30,211 nucleotides of DNA, from assembly GCA_018398765.1 (NCBI GenBank), contig JAHBMJ010001485.1, positions 1 to 30,211 of the forward strand, in the 5' to 3' direction. Numbering within the stretch: position 1 is the first letter of the stretch; every line of letters begins with the position of its first letter. The notes beneath the pieces are model-generated. The model did no database searches, was not told where the DNA came from, and was given only the letters and a program-made list of their open reading frames with translations. This document shows, piece by piece, positions 1-9,868 of this stretch. The translations under genes and the position numbers were made by a program. This DNA is from Chromera velia (Eukaryota > Sar > Chromeraceae).

Positions 1-997
1 CGAGTGAAAAGTATTGCGAGCGGCGTGATCGCATGTTTGAGTGCATTAACGTCTGACTCCTTGATCGAACAGTAAGACTGTACGAAGGCTCGGTCTGCTC
101 AGTCGGTTCATGATCGCGAGCATCCTCAGATGGCAGTCTGATCAGTCTGTGTATCACGTTTGGAGCATCGAAGTCCCGCGCATTGGATCGAACGCGCGGT
201 CTTCGTTTAAGTGAATTCTAGATTGCCGTCTCCTTGAATTTCTCTGTCGTTACTGAATGGATTTTCCTGTCTGGACTGAGGACTGTGACCCGGTAGGTCA
301 GACTTCCCGTTTAGCTGTTTGAGCGTTACCCATTTTCGTTACCTGACTGTTCTAGTCTGTTCTAGGTAACGTTTACCGTCACAGTTTGTGTCAAAAAAAA
401 AACTGAATTAATGCATGCATTCAAATTTCTCGTAATTTGCGATTTGCATTAGTGGATTATCGATCAATCGCTCGTGTGTGCGCGCGGTTCTTTGAACAGC
501 CTTAATTCAGGTCAAATCTACTATACTGTATGGCTTGTATATATCAATATATAGACCCGGGTAATGTTAATTGTCGATACATCTGAAAAGGGACAGAAAC
601 GGGGAAAATGAGTTCTGCAATGTTTTGTATATTTCTATCCAAGTGCCTCAGTTTTTTTGTGGAGACAGACAACCTAGTTCAATTTGTTATGATCTTCTGA
701 TTTGACTCCTCTCTCAAGCTCCAGTCTCGATCCGTTCCGGTATATTTTCTTCACCGGGCGACTCTTTTTCCAGGCAGTAGGGGTCGAATGCACTTCAAAA
801 AGATTTTATACCTCTTGAAGTTTTGCAGCCACACCTCCTCCGTCCCTTCAGTAGGTCTCCAGCGTCCAGCATACTTGCCGTCTCGTAGTCTTGCTTTACC
901 GTCTCCTTCCGTGCTTGGCAGCAAAGGAGGGCCAGACAACGGTATTCCCATTCCCAGTCGTGTTGTGAGTCCCTTTGCTCTTCTGAACTCATGCAGA
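1..997. other. Intergenic, no gene seen
   Basis: I find no coding sequence with domain-like character here. There is an AT-rich palindrome-like stretch near 538-553 (tatatatcaatatata) and a short A run near 393-401. Open frames before 998 have no recognisable content. The region may hold the promoter of the candidate exon that begins at 998, but no core promoter can be assigned. Confidence 0.4.
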
Positions 998-1170
998 ATG
1001 AACAGTACGCCTGCGGAAAGCGGTAGTGGTGCTGCTGCTGCTGCTCCGGCGGAGGCTCATGCTGTGGTACGGATTTTACTAGGGATTTTAGAGGCAGAAC
1101 CGAATCTGATGGTGTCGCTCTTTTGGAATGGAACTCGAATGAATTTGAACCGCTTGAAGGATGGTAGGTG
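998..1170 (+). CDS. Candidate first exon, unknown protein
   Basis: An ATG at 998 opens a frame beginning MNSTPAESGSG, followed by a run of five alanines from a (GCT)n tract, then a moderately hydrophobic stretch (VVRILLGILEAEPNLMVSLF) ending in NRLKDG. The frame runs into two candidate splice donors, gtaggt after 1162 and the stronger gtgaga after 1167, so this is more like an exon than a whole gene. A plausible acceptor lies at the end of the pyrimidine-rich stretch near 1380-1412. I do not recognise the protein. It could be the N-terminus of the GTPase gene that follows, with VVRILLGIL as a weak membrane anchor, but the link is inferred only from order and strand. Confidence 0.3.
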
Positions 1171-1171
1171 A

Positions 1172-2602
1172 GAGACGAGAAACGATGTGAGGGCGGGTAT
1201 TTCATTTTCGTATCGGCAAACATGTCGGAGTGGCTCGGCTTTTTCTTTTACGGGTTCCGTGACGTCTCAGATAGACAAGTGTTTTTGCTGCTCAACTGTA
1301 TTCCGTTGTTGCTGTGTACTGTCTGCATCTGCGAAACGGGACGGCGTGCCTGTGTTTCCCACCTCATCTTCTGTTTGCTCCTTCTTTTTTTGTTTAGCTG
1401 GTGTGTGTGCAGCTGCAAAGCCGGTCTCGAAAACTTCTCCCCCGCATCAAGATTAATGTCGAAAAGACCCTCAACAAAGGAAAGCCGAGACCAAAAAGCG
1501 ACCATTGAGCAACGAAGAACTTGCTTGACAAAAACTTAGTTTCTCAGTCTGTTAAAAAAAAAATCGCGCATTCAGCTCTGGTCCCTTCTTTGAGCTTTGT
1601 AGCCATGGTGTTCTCTTTTGAGCAGAGATCGAGAAAAAAAAGTCATCTCGTGTCGTTGGGTGTGGCCCTGCACAGCATTATTTTTACTGCCTGACTGGCG
1701 GGATCTTCGGAGAACTCAAGCGAGTGTCTTTCTCACCGTCTCTTCTTTCAAAGGTCAGTCAGAAGCGGTCAGAAGACTTTTGGACGGGAGGAAGAAAAAC
1801 GTGCACTTTGTTCCAGGCTAGAGAAAAAAAGGAACAAAGAGCAAGGGGCAAGAGAATCAAGTCGGCTTCCAGATGGTCCAGTGCATGAGTGTCGGTATGT
1901 CAGTGAGACGACACCGATCAAACAATCGAGCATGAGTGCACGTTGATGACTTGCTGTGCATGACTGGTTGCCTTTCCTGGCATTCATGCGTCTCTATGTC
2001 TGTGCATACCTGCCAAGCGACCAGTATGCTTGACAACGCCTGATTAAATTGGTGTCTGTGTGTATGTCCTCTCCTGTGGATACTTGCATGCAGGTCTTCT
2101 TTGTGTGTGCGGCTGGTCGGCCTGGTTGTGAAGTGTTTCGTCATGGAGGGTGACGTGTTTTAGGAGGACGGTCAGTCTCTGCTGCTGCTGTCTTTTGGTG
2201 GCTGATAGCTTTGCTTTCCTTTTTGTTCTCTGTCCTCCCCGTCTTGTTGGTGCGCGTGGGTGCAGGCTCTTTCTTGGCAAATAGGCAGGCAGGAAGACAG
2301 AGGCAGACAGTCAGTTTCTTATTCTGTTACGTCCTTTCTTCTTGCATGGGTGCTCTTGTCTCTGCATAAGTAGGATCGGCAGACTCATTCACCATGTTAG
2401 TATTAACCCCTGACTGTGTGTCCCCGTGTCTGTACAGTGACTCTTCGCTGCCGTTGGGATTGAAACATGCAGGAGACAATGCGGACTCCTCATTCTGAAC
2501 TGCCATGGTTGCGCTCCTGATTCTCCTCCTACTTTAAGGTCAGTCGACAGGGGGGTGACGATCTGTACTCTCTTGCATTCCAGAGAGCATTGTTTGACTG
2601 CT
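1172..2602. other. Long gap, no supported exon
   Basis: This stretch is T/G- and pyrimidine-rich and looks like intron or intergenic DNA. A possible exon starting near 1412 (after gtgtgtgcag) has a short open frame with basic residues, but its phase and end cannot be fixed. A short leader with the hydrophobic reading MVALLILLLL sits at 2504-2533 just before a stop. It would suit a membrane anchor, but no donor keeps it open. Confidence 0.35.
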
Positions 2603-2665
2603 GCGTGTGTGTGTATGTGTGTGTGTGTGTGTATGTGTGTGTGTGTGTGTGCATATGTGTGTATC
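2603..2665. repeat. (TG)n microsatellite
   Basis: Almost pure TG dinucleotides with scattered TATG interruptions. It directly precedes the pyrimidine stretch and acceptor (ctttcccttag) of the Walker A exon, so it lies inside an intron. Its Cys-Val-rich translation is an artefact. Confidence 0.9.
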
Positions 2666-2675
2666 TTTCCCTTAG

Positions 2676-2776
2676 GTGCAGTGTGTGTCTTTTCTGGAGA
2701 CGGTCGGAGGAAGAAGGGACGGGCAGTGGTGATGCTGGGACCGAACGGGGCTGGAAAAACGACGCTCTTCTACCTG
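2676..2776 (+). CDS. SRPRB: Exon with GTPase P-loop, SRP receptor beta-like
   Basis: The exon is bounded by the acceptor ctttcccttag (ending 2675) and a donor gtcagc at 2777. It encodes a basic lead-in (GDGRRKKGRA), a hydrophobic beta strand (VVML) and the P-loop GPNGAGKT at 2738-2761, followed by TLFYL. P-loop followed by TLFYxL is how the SRP receptor beta subunit G domain begins, and the next exon continues in phase with a TVTSL stretch of the kind SR-beta shows at G2. In that family the protein sits in the ER membrane and anchors SRP receptor alpha for co-translational targeting. A bacterial-type ABC ATPase (LptB-like) has a similar P-loop and is the main alternative, but its Q-loop and signature are absent. 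I could not find the DxPGH (G3) exon or the membrane anchor. Confidence 0.5.
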
Positions 2777-3009
2777 GTCAGCTGGCATCTTTATTTGCTG
2801 TGTGTCTCTCTGCATTTCTGCATCCATCATGCCCCTGAACCTTCCTGAGGTTCAAGCCTTGTCTTCGTCAGCATCTCTGCCTGCCACAGTACTAAACATC
2901 TTTCCCGAATCTTGCAGACACCGCTCTGCCCCTTAAACTTGAATGAGCCTTTCATCCTACGTCTTCGTACCCCAATTCGTGTCTTCCTGCTTTTTGTCCT
3001 CCTACGCAG

Positions 3010-3165
3010 TTGCGGAATGAGAAAGTGTTGGATACTGTGACTTCCCTGTCAGAGAACAGGGACAAGCTCTTCTTCCTGAGACAGAAGAAGAAGGCGGCAA
3101 GCGGGAGGTTGGAGGGCCGGAAGTTAAAGGAAAAGGAAGGGCTTGAGCTGATCGGGAAGTCACTA
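3010..3165 (+). CDS. SRPRB: Next exon of the SR-beta-like GTPase
   Basis: The acceptor is tttttgtcctcctacgcag, ending at 3009. Joining it in phase 0 to the preceding exon gives FYL followed by LRNEKVLDTVTSLSENRDKL, which fits the switch I region of SR-beta (a short loop, then T-x-T-S and polar residues). After FFLRQ the exon becomes very lysine- and arginine-rich (KKKAASGRLEGRKLKEKEG), an insertion-like segment not typical of animal or plant SR-beta. The right border is uncertain: the frame stays open to 3255, but coding character fades near 3165, where a possible donor gtgctc lies. The G3 and G4 motifs expected downstream were not found within 2 kb. The gene may have a long intron, be broken, or be mis-assigned. 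Confidence 0.42.
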
Positions 3166-3254
3166 TGGTGCTCATCTCCTGCCACAACAATGTGTGTGTC
3201 TTTTGTGTACCGAGTCCCCGCGGATGTTTCCTTCGCAGTCTCTTCAGACCCGTA

Positions 3255-3700
3255 ACAGAATCTTGTGCACATTTCCGTCAGGCCTCCAACAGAATCCCCT
3301 CCCCCTCTGTTACCATCCACCTCCCCTGTTTCCGTCATCCCCCCTGTTTCCGTTCAAATCTTAGATGTTTCCTCTGTTTTTGTCAGACCTCCGATGGAAC
3401 TCCCCTCCACCTAGCTGTTGCCGTTCACCTCCCCTGTTTCTATACAAACAGAATCCCCCCCCCCTGATTCCGTTCAGATCTTAGCTGTCTCCCCTGTTTT
3501 TGTTAGACCTCCCCTGTTTTTGGCAGACCTCCTACAGAATCCCGCCTCTGCTTCCGTCAGACCCCTCCTATTTCCGTCAGACCTCCTACAGAATCTCTTC
3601 CCTGTTTCTGTTTACTTTTCAGATGGATTTCCTTCAGACCTCCCACAGAATCCTTCTCCCATTTCTGTCAGGCCTTCTTCAGAATCCTTTGTATACGGGT
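3255..3700. repeat. Degenerate pyrimidine-rich minisatellite
   Basis: About a dozen imperfect copies of a 25-40 base unit with the core cctgtttccgtcagacctcc followed by acagaatcc. Unit length varies by internal duplication and loss. The strong pyrimidine bias of the plus strand and CAG-like ends resemble repeated polypyrimidine/acceptor signals, but no exon lies between units. The open frames across it are low-complexity artefacts. Confidence 0.8.
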
Positions 3701-3928
3701 GAATATACGATTATATATATGTATGTATACGCCTTTTGCCCTGCTCTCTACATGTGCAGCTGTGTGGCTGAGAAAAAGAAGCGGCGCCCGGGGCGCTTGC
3801 TGTTCGACTCAAAGGCGCCCCTCTGCCCCCCCTATGATTAACAGAAATCCAATGGATTCCTCTATCTGAGCATTGCTCCAAAAAATCGGTCAGTTATCCT
3901 TCTTTCTTCAAATGGTTTCTATTACAGC

Positions 3929-3987
3929 TGGAAGGAATGCTGGCTTATGACTGTTGTGCCTGCTGCTGCTACTGCTACTCGTTGCTG
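3929..3987 (+). CDS. Candidate small exon, unknown
   Basis: A 59-base segment lies between a good acceptor (tggtttctattacag) and a consensus donor (gtaagt at 3988). Two frames are open, one with a WKECWLMTVVPAAATA-like reading. It is rich in GCT/CTG triplets. The exon does not join in phase to the ATG frame at 4184, so what it belongs to is unknown. Support is splice-site quality alone. Confidence 0.3.
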
Positions 3988-4183
3988 TAAGTTTGGGTAA
4001 CCAGGTATGACAAGAGAGAGACGTGGTGGTGATAGTTTTAGTCGAGATATAGGGGCTCATTAAAAAACTTTTGACGATCCGTACCCACTGTTGATCGTAC
4101 ACACAAGCACCCACTGCTTAAGTATCGTACTGCTCCATATCGTACAGACAAGTCCGTATCCTTCTCTCGCTTAGGTACTACAG

Positions 4184-4465
4184 ATGACCAACATGACGAG
4201 AAGAATCACACTTTCTGTCCCCGATGACAGGATGTGGCAGGTACTTCAACAGCTCCTCCAGTCTGAGGGTTTGAATGCCCACAATGTGCTTTGGGAGTTG
4301 ACCGCTATGGCTGCAGCAACCGAAAATAATACTACACAGGCGCACTCCTCGCAGTGCCCCAGCATGGTAACCACTGCCAGTGATGAGGAGGACGACAGCG
4401 GTGCTAGTGAGAACGACGATGATGATAGCACCTACACAGAAGTGGACAGTGATGAGGAGGATTAG
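4184..4465 (+). CDS. Small protein with acidic tail
   Basis: The frame starts at an ATG right after a pyrimidine-rich stretch and CAG (ttctctcgcttaggtactacag), so it may be a terminal exon entered by splicing. The first 45 residues look folded: a short strand-like RRITLSVPDD, then an amphipathic helix (MWQVLQQLLQSEG). The second half is low-complexity acidic (runs of D and E with S and T) and ends at TAG. The strand-helix start loosely recalls ribbon-helix-helix proteins, but the second helix is not convincing. No family is recognised. The acidic tail, even composition and splice-like start argue for real coding; the lack of a known domain argues for caution. Confidence 0.42.
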   Translation: MTNMTRRITLSVPDDRMWQVLQQLLQSEGLNAHNVLWELTAMAAATENNTTQAHSSQCPSMVTTASDEEDDSGASENDDDDSTYTEVDSDEED

Positions 4466-4844
4466 AACCACTGAGCCGTCGGACTCCAATGATGATGAGA
4501 GCGCGACAATTAACGGTGTCTCACACGGAGTGATAGTCATATGTGCGTGGCGTTGTGGGGATATTCAAACACGATTGCATATAGCAGCAGGCTTTATAAA
4601 TTTGCCTGTTGCACATAGTCTATCATTGGTTTAAAAAAACTGCTAGGAGGCTATATTACCCGGGCTAAATCTAGGCTTAGGATTGAAGTTTACATTAGTT
4701 TACATCCAGAGCAGGCTAGAGAGCACGCGTGACGCGTTTAAAATTCACCCTATTGGAAGCCTACTTGGAAGCTAGCTTGGAAGCAATGTTGATGAGAAAC
4801 TGAAAATGATTGAGGTGAACCCCATAATGGCCCCCATTCATAAA

Positions 4845-6097
4845 CGCACGGACGTGGGTGGGTGGGACATGAGGGGGGTCTTAATTAAACGGTAGGACCT
4901 CATACGAAGCCAAAAACGTGCAGTATGGCCTTATCTGGCGGCCCCGGTGGCCCTAGAGGCCCGCGACCTACCAAAATGATCGTCAGGACCCCGGCATTTC
5001 AAATCTAGCAAAATTTTGACCGCAACTTTCCGGGGTTACCCTCAAAATCACCAAAATATCTGAAAAAACCTCAGAAAGCTCACAGCATCTGATGTCTGTA
5101 GAGGGCCAAGTTCGTTCCCTCTTGCCTTGCTTTCCTTCTTGTTGTACGTCCAGAGCAGTAGTGGTGGTAAAAGTCGCACCATTCTCCTCCTTTAAGACCA
5201 GACAGCTTGTGTCTGTGTCAGGGTGAAGTCTTGTTGCACCGCTAGTCTACTTAGATAGGTTTGGCAGTTCATACTGCGAACAGTCAGGAATTGGCCCTTC
5301 TGGCCTTCTGAGCAACATTCCTTCTTTTCACCAGGACGCCCCGAAATCGATTCCCGACAATTTTGCCCAGTGCCTCTTATCAGTTGACATCCTTCTAGGG
5401 CAGTGGAATGGGTTGCTGGTGTGTCTGCTGGTTGTGGGAAGGTGAAATTCTTTTGTGTCTTTGTTGTGGTGAAGTGATGTCTCTGGAGCATTGATCGACT
5501 TCCACTTCCCCGGGTAGGTCGTTCTGTCTTGCTCATTCCCTCTAGACATGATCGTATGCGTGTTGGGCAGTACCTCTGTGCGCTGAATGCAGGTTGAAGG
5601 CACTCAAGAAAGAGAAAGGTCTTCCGACGATTTCACATAGGCTGCCCCCTGGAGTGTATCTTTCTGTTCCTGGGCAGACTTGTCACTTGAAGTCCACAGT
5701 GCACCAACCATTCGTTGTCTCCTGTTGGAACTAAGTTACCTGGACCAGATGGAGTGTGTCGGTATGCATTTTATCATCATTGATGCATCATAGCCCTTTA
5801 TTTACTTCTGAGTCCAGGGAGGCCTCTTTGGCCTCTTCAGGTGTCAGAGCTCAGACGTCTGTTCTTTGCACTCCCTGTGTGTATTGGAGTCGTTCTTTCT
5901 GCACCAAGCAGCTAGAGAGAGTCTAAAGAGGCGAACTGACGTCTCCTAGGTGAGTTGGATGGGGTTCAGAAGCGGGAAGAAAGGAAGGCAGGGCTCTCTT
6001 CTCCTTTCCCTATACGAGGCCAAAATCGTGCAGTGTGGGCGGCGGGGTCCGGTTTGATTAAGACCCCCCTCATGTCCCGCCCGCCCACGTCCATACG
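4845..6097. mobile_element. TIR DNA element, 1.25 kb, non-autonomous
   Basis: Terminal inverted repeats of 46 bases lie at 4845-4890 and 6052-6097. They match at 41 of 46 positions, and all five mismatches are C/T or A/G transitions. The core is ggacgtggg followed by G-rich sequence, gacatgagg and ggtcttaat. Just inside, a 28-base block (catacgaagccaaaaacgtg... at 4901-4928) recurs in the same orientation at 6011-6038. The interior has no convincing transposase; minus-strand open frames at 5192-5603 have no recognised domain. No clear target duplication is visible (flanks read taaa and aaat). Probably a non-autonomous element moved in trans; superfamily unknown. Confidence 0.7.
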
Positions 6098-6727
6098 AAA
6101 TTGTACGTGTTTTAAAATTTAAGAACGATAATTAACTGATTCCATATCATCGAAAATAATATTTTAAATAAATCTAGAACTAAATATACAGCATTGCCAA
6201 AAGTATAGGAAATAAGACGAAAGATATATAGACACTGTTTAAAAAAAAATTCCGAAGTTATTTTTCGAGCCTGCGCTTCTACTAGCGCTTCTACCCTGAA
6301 TCTACAGTCAATCGGTTTTTATGGAGGAAGTCTAGGAGGAAGTCGTCTTGCTCACTTTTGAAAGGTGCATAGGAAAGTGCTGACCTAGGTGCTGACGAGT
6401 GAAAGAAACGATCATTCTCAACCCAACGAAGTTGCATGCTACTAACTCAGATAGTAACTTTCCTGCTTTCTTGGCTCGTTCTATCAAAGCTCTCTCAAAA
6501 ACAGACAAGAACTCTACACGAGAAACCAACAACCTGCTTCAAGGGTTCGAAAGAAAACAGAAAGATCGTCCAAACATCCCCTGTTCCAACCGTTGTGTTT
6601 CCATTCGGAACAAGCAAAAAGCATCGAAAGAGAAATAACGTGCATGCACACAAAAGTACTCGACTGCAGTAGAGAAGTGCACAAAGAGAAAGTAGCCTGC
6701 CTCCTTGACTTCTGACTTTCTTTCTCT
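6098..6727. other. AT-rich gap, no gene seen
   Basis: The first 200 bases are AT-rich with A and T runs. The rest has overlapping open frames in several registers, none with domain character. It lies just past the 3' end of the minus-strand ankyrin-type pseudogene and may hold its terminator, which cannot be pinpointed. Confidence 0.4.
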
Positions 6728-8881
6728 CTAGTGACCTGTACACCGACCAACCTGCATAAGCAAGGTCGCAAGCTTCCACTTCCTGCGGATTGCCATTTCA
6801 GCAGAGCCACCGAACCTCACGAAGCTTCTGTCCGAGACAACGTACGCCAGAGCCTGAACCCTCCTCTGGAGGTGAGGCTCCTCAAAACTCTCCTTCAGAT
6901 CCGCCCCCCCCCTCTCAATCATCAGTCGCATGAGCATCTCATCCTTGAGACGGCAAGCAAGCAACAGAGCTGAGGGAAGAGTAAAATTATTATATGAGGA
7001 CGGACTCTCTCCAGTCTGGAACCTCACTTCGGCCATGGTGGAGGAGGAGCTTCATTGGTTGGAAGGAACTTCGATGCATCGATCAACTTGGATCATGATG
7101 CATCATCGTCTCTGGAGTAGAACCACGAACAGATGAGTGAGTGCCTCGAGAGGAGACATCAATACCACAGGATCAACTACAGGGGCACTAGCTTTTCTCA
7201 TGCAATAATTTTCTAGCTCGTCCATGCGCCCACCAGGTCTAGCTGCCCCGCAGTGGAGCAGCAGCGCAACCAGCGCCACGCGTGTGTGCCTTCCCCCCAA
7301 AATTGACTCCACCAAAGGCACACGCCCAGGAAATGAAGCGGACATACCGGCAACCCCCCCGACCCCTCCAGCAACGACCTCCCTCCCCCCTCTTCCCCCC
7401 CCAATTCCAGAGGAGAAGACTGAGGGAGTCCGGCCAGCCCCACAGTCCCTGTCAACTTCTGAGCAGAAGCTTCGCTGTCAGGAACAGGCCTGAACGGCAC
7501 GCCAGAGACAGGAAGGGGCGTGTGACCCTCTTCTGTGTTCACATCCAAGTCGGCATGCCCCTGCGTCTGCCAGAACCTCCAGCAGCTCAAGTGCCCGCTC
7601 CTGTTCGACCATCCTTGCCCCTCCACACTGCACGACATACGTAACCGCCCTCCTCTCCCATACCTCCTTCACCCCCCCCTGCCACACGGTGTTCGGATCC
7701 GGCCCCCCCTCTCACAAACCCTCCGCACAAGGTCCACGTCTTGAGAGTGACAGGCACCCGACAGTGGGGCAACGAGATTCACAGTAGAGGGAGGGAGGTG
7801 CGTTTGAGGACTGGCTGTGTAAGGAGATGGGAGAATTAAGGGGGGCATCGCGCGCCGTGCGCAATCAGGAGTTCTGCAATGTGCACCCGCAGTGCGACCC
7901 GTTCAACCGTTTCGGGACTCTTGGGAAGAAAACTCGGCCCCCAACTCTTCAGTCTACCAAACGGTTGCAACGCAAGAACATGCGCTGACTGGGTCTACCC
8001 CCCTCATGAACAGAGCCCAGACAACTCTCTCCTCCCGTTCCTGCCAAACCAAAAACGCCAAACCGATTCGGGTCTGCACCTCGTCTGGCTCTTTCTGCCG
8101 TTCCTTCTCTGGGCGCACGAATCTCCCAAGCGCACACGTCCACCCGAGGGACAACAGATCTGCACACCCGACTTTGTCTGCCTCAATCAAAGCGACAAGG
8201 AACGGCAGCCACTGCGGATGCGGAGTTTCAAACCATGTGTTTGGGTGCACCATCTTTCCTTTCAGCAAAGAATGAAGACGGTAAACAGCCAAGGCAGAAA
8301 CTGCAGTCAGCGTGAAGTCTTGCGACCAGACTGAGCCGTCTTGGGTAAGGAAGTACTCCATACACTTGTGGGACTGAGTTCTCGAGCACCCGTCGCAGGG
8401 TTTATCCCTCTCAACGCGAGCATCCGTTCAAGGGTTTTGACGTTGTCTCGCTCGAGGCAATCCTACAGAAGTGTCCAAACTTCCTCTCGTTAAAACGGAG
8501 TCGAACGAAGGACATCGCTCCAAGACCGAGAGGCGAAGCATCATCTCTCATGGCAAGCAGCCCCTTTGACAGAGAGGATGCTCTCCAAAAGCCGCGATAC
8601 CCCAAGATGCCGTTGTAAGACAGAAGACGCGGGACATCAGAAATTTCAATGGAGTTCGTTGTTATTGCGACAGAGGCAGAAGCGATTTTGTCAATTCAGT
8701 GACCTTCTGAAAGCTCGATCGACAAGCTGCTCGGGATATGTGACCCATATGAGCTTCCTCAGCATGAAAGCGTGCGCAGGCGAATAGGGATCAAGACCGG
8801 AGTACGGTAGAGCGTTAGCTGAGAACAGAAAACTTGAGGCCGGATCCGCACCGCACAAAAATCGATCGGTCTTCTCGTCAC
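6728..8881 (-). pseudogene. Decayed ankyrin-type gene, many frameshifts
   Basis: Read right to left, the minus strand shows protein-like sequence that jumps between all three frames: 8881-8690, 8645-8411, 8460-8345, 8361-7954, 7945-7690, 7687-7478, 7530-7213, 7345-7103 and 7036-6728. Segments carry ankyrin-like helix pairs and turns, for example LLACRLKDEMLMRLMIERGG near the end, VALVALLLHCGA, HIAELLIAHGA, LELLEVLADAGA, and GADP or GVDP turns. Such repeats form protein-binding solenoids. Several frame changes fall in G or C runs (for example 7705-7712). With at least eight shifts and stops, a pseudogene is the simplest reading. Short introns or homopolymer sequencing errors could explain some breaks. 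No full repeat consensus survives, so the ankyrin label is moderate. Confidence 0.55.
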
Positions 8882-9087
8882 GCGGAATCAGCCCGAGTCA
8901 GCTCATCTCAGCCCAGCTGAGAATCACCCTCTGTCTACCATGGCTATATGTGTTCTTTAGGGGTCGTCTGCAGGTCGACTGGATTTGAAAGTTCTGCAAT
9001 TCTAAATCTGTTCTCCAGCTTGCATCACTGCTACATGAATTCACTCCATGCAAGACAATGACAGTTGAATGACTTGTCTGACTCCTC

Positions 9088-9211
9088 ATGGCCCGGAAAG
9101 CGAAGCTGAGAGGGCACTTAACAAAAAATACACCCCCCAGACTACACGGATGGCCCGGAAAGCGAAGCTGAGAGGGCACTTAACAAAAAATACACCCCCC
9201 AGACCATACGG
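9088..9211. repeat. Tandem duplication, 62-base unit
   Basis: Two adjacent copies begin at 9088 and 9150, each starting atggcccggaaagcgaagct and running to a C-run and agac. They differ by two transitions. The unit is a diverged relative of part of the 150-base repeat further right (shared cggaaag, gctgag and ggcactt blocks), so both belong to one repeat family. Confidence 0.85.
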
Positions 9212-9215
9212 ATTG

Positions 9216-9413
9216 ATTGAGGTTTTTGTTATGCATGCCGCGTCCCCGTGTATGAGGGGCGGATCTAGCCTAGTCTGTCAAAAGGTTCCGGTTCGTCCCA
9301 TCTGTTCAGACCATACGGATGGCTGCGTCCGACGTTTACAGGAAGATCTGACGTACTAGGCTAGATCCGCCCCTCATACACGGGGACGCGGCATGCATAA
9401 CAAAAACCTCAAT
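9216..9413. repeat. Perfect 59-base inverted repeat, 80-base spacer
   Basis: Positions 9216-9274 and 9355-9413 are exact reverse complements over 59 bases. The spacer (9275-9354) contains ccatacggat and ggctgcgtccgacgtttaca, blocks that also occur in the repeats to either side. The structure could fold as a long hairpin. Identical arms contrast with the diverged repeats elsewhere in the window, which points to recent origin or ongoing gene conversion. Confidence 0.9.
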
Positions 9414-9417
9414 CACA

Positions 9418-9695
9418 GATCTGACGCACGCAAAACTCGGCCCCGGAAAGATAATTCAGCTGAGGAGGCACTTTCCAAATTTAAAGCAGGGGCAACAAAA
9501 AGAAATTTCGCTTTCCAGGCCATTCGCACAGAGTGCGTTAGATGGCTGCGTCCGACGTTTACAGGAAGATCTGACGCACGCCAAGTTCGGCCCCGGAAAG
9601 ATAATTCAGCTGAGGAGGCACTTTCCAAATTTAAAACAAGGGCAACAAAAATAAATTTCGCTTTCCAGGCCATTCGCACGGAGTGCGTCAGATGC
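9418..9695. repeat. Tandem repeat, 150-base unit, 1.85 copies
   Basis: The unit beginning gatctgacgcacgc occurs at 9418 and again at 9568, with about eight substitutions over the shared 125 bases, six of them transitions. The end of the unit (ggctgcgtccgacgtttaca) is also found at 9320, in the spacer of the neighbouring inverted repeat. The period is exactly 50 codons and one frame is open through both copies on each strand, but no domain is recognised, so I call it a repeat and not a gene. Confidence 0.85.
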
Positions 9696-9868
9696 ATGAC
9701 TAGTTCATGAGTCACGCGCGTCCATCACGCGTCCGTCGATCTCCATGCATGCATACTCACAAATTTCTCTTTCGTAGACCGCGCGCGCTCATTTTTTTTC
9801 CGGGGCAGGCTTTCTAGAGTGGCCCTTTTTAGCACACAACGCCAACCAACGCCAATCAGCCAGGCGTC

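Noticed and set aside
2676-2776. Bacterial LptB-type ABC ATPase acquired by transfer
   Set aside because: The P-loop is similar, but the in-phase next exon lacks the Q-loop and fits SR-beta better; introns argue against contamination.
2555-2848. ORF rich in Cys-Val from the TG run, extended into the P-loop exon
   Set aside because: The Cys-Val part is a dinucleotide-repeat artefact in an intron; only the exon from 2676 has coding character.
9285-9300. Possible tRNA B-box (ggttccggttcgtccc)
   Set aside because: No A-box at the right distance and no cloverleaf; chance resemblance.
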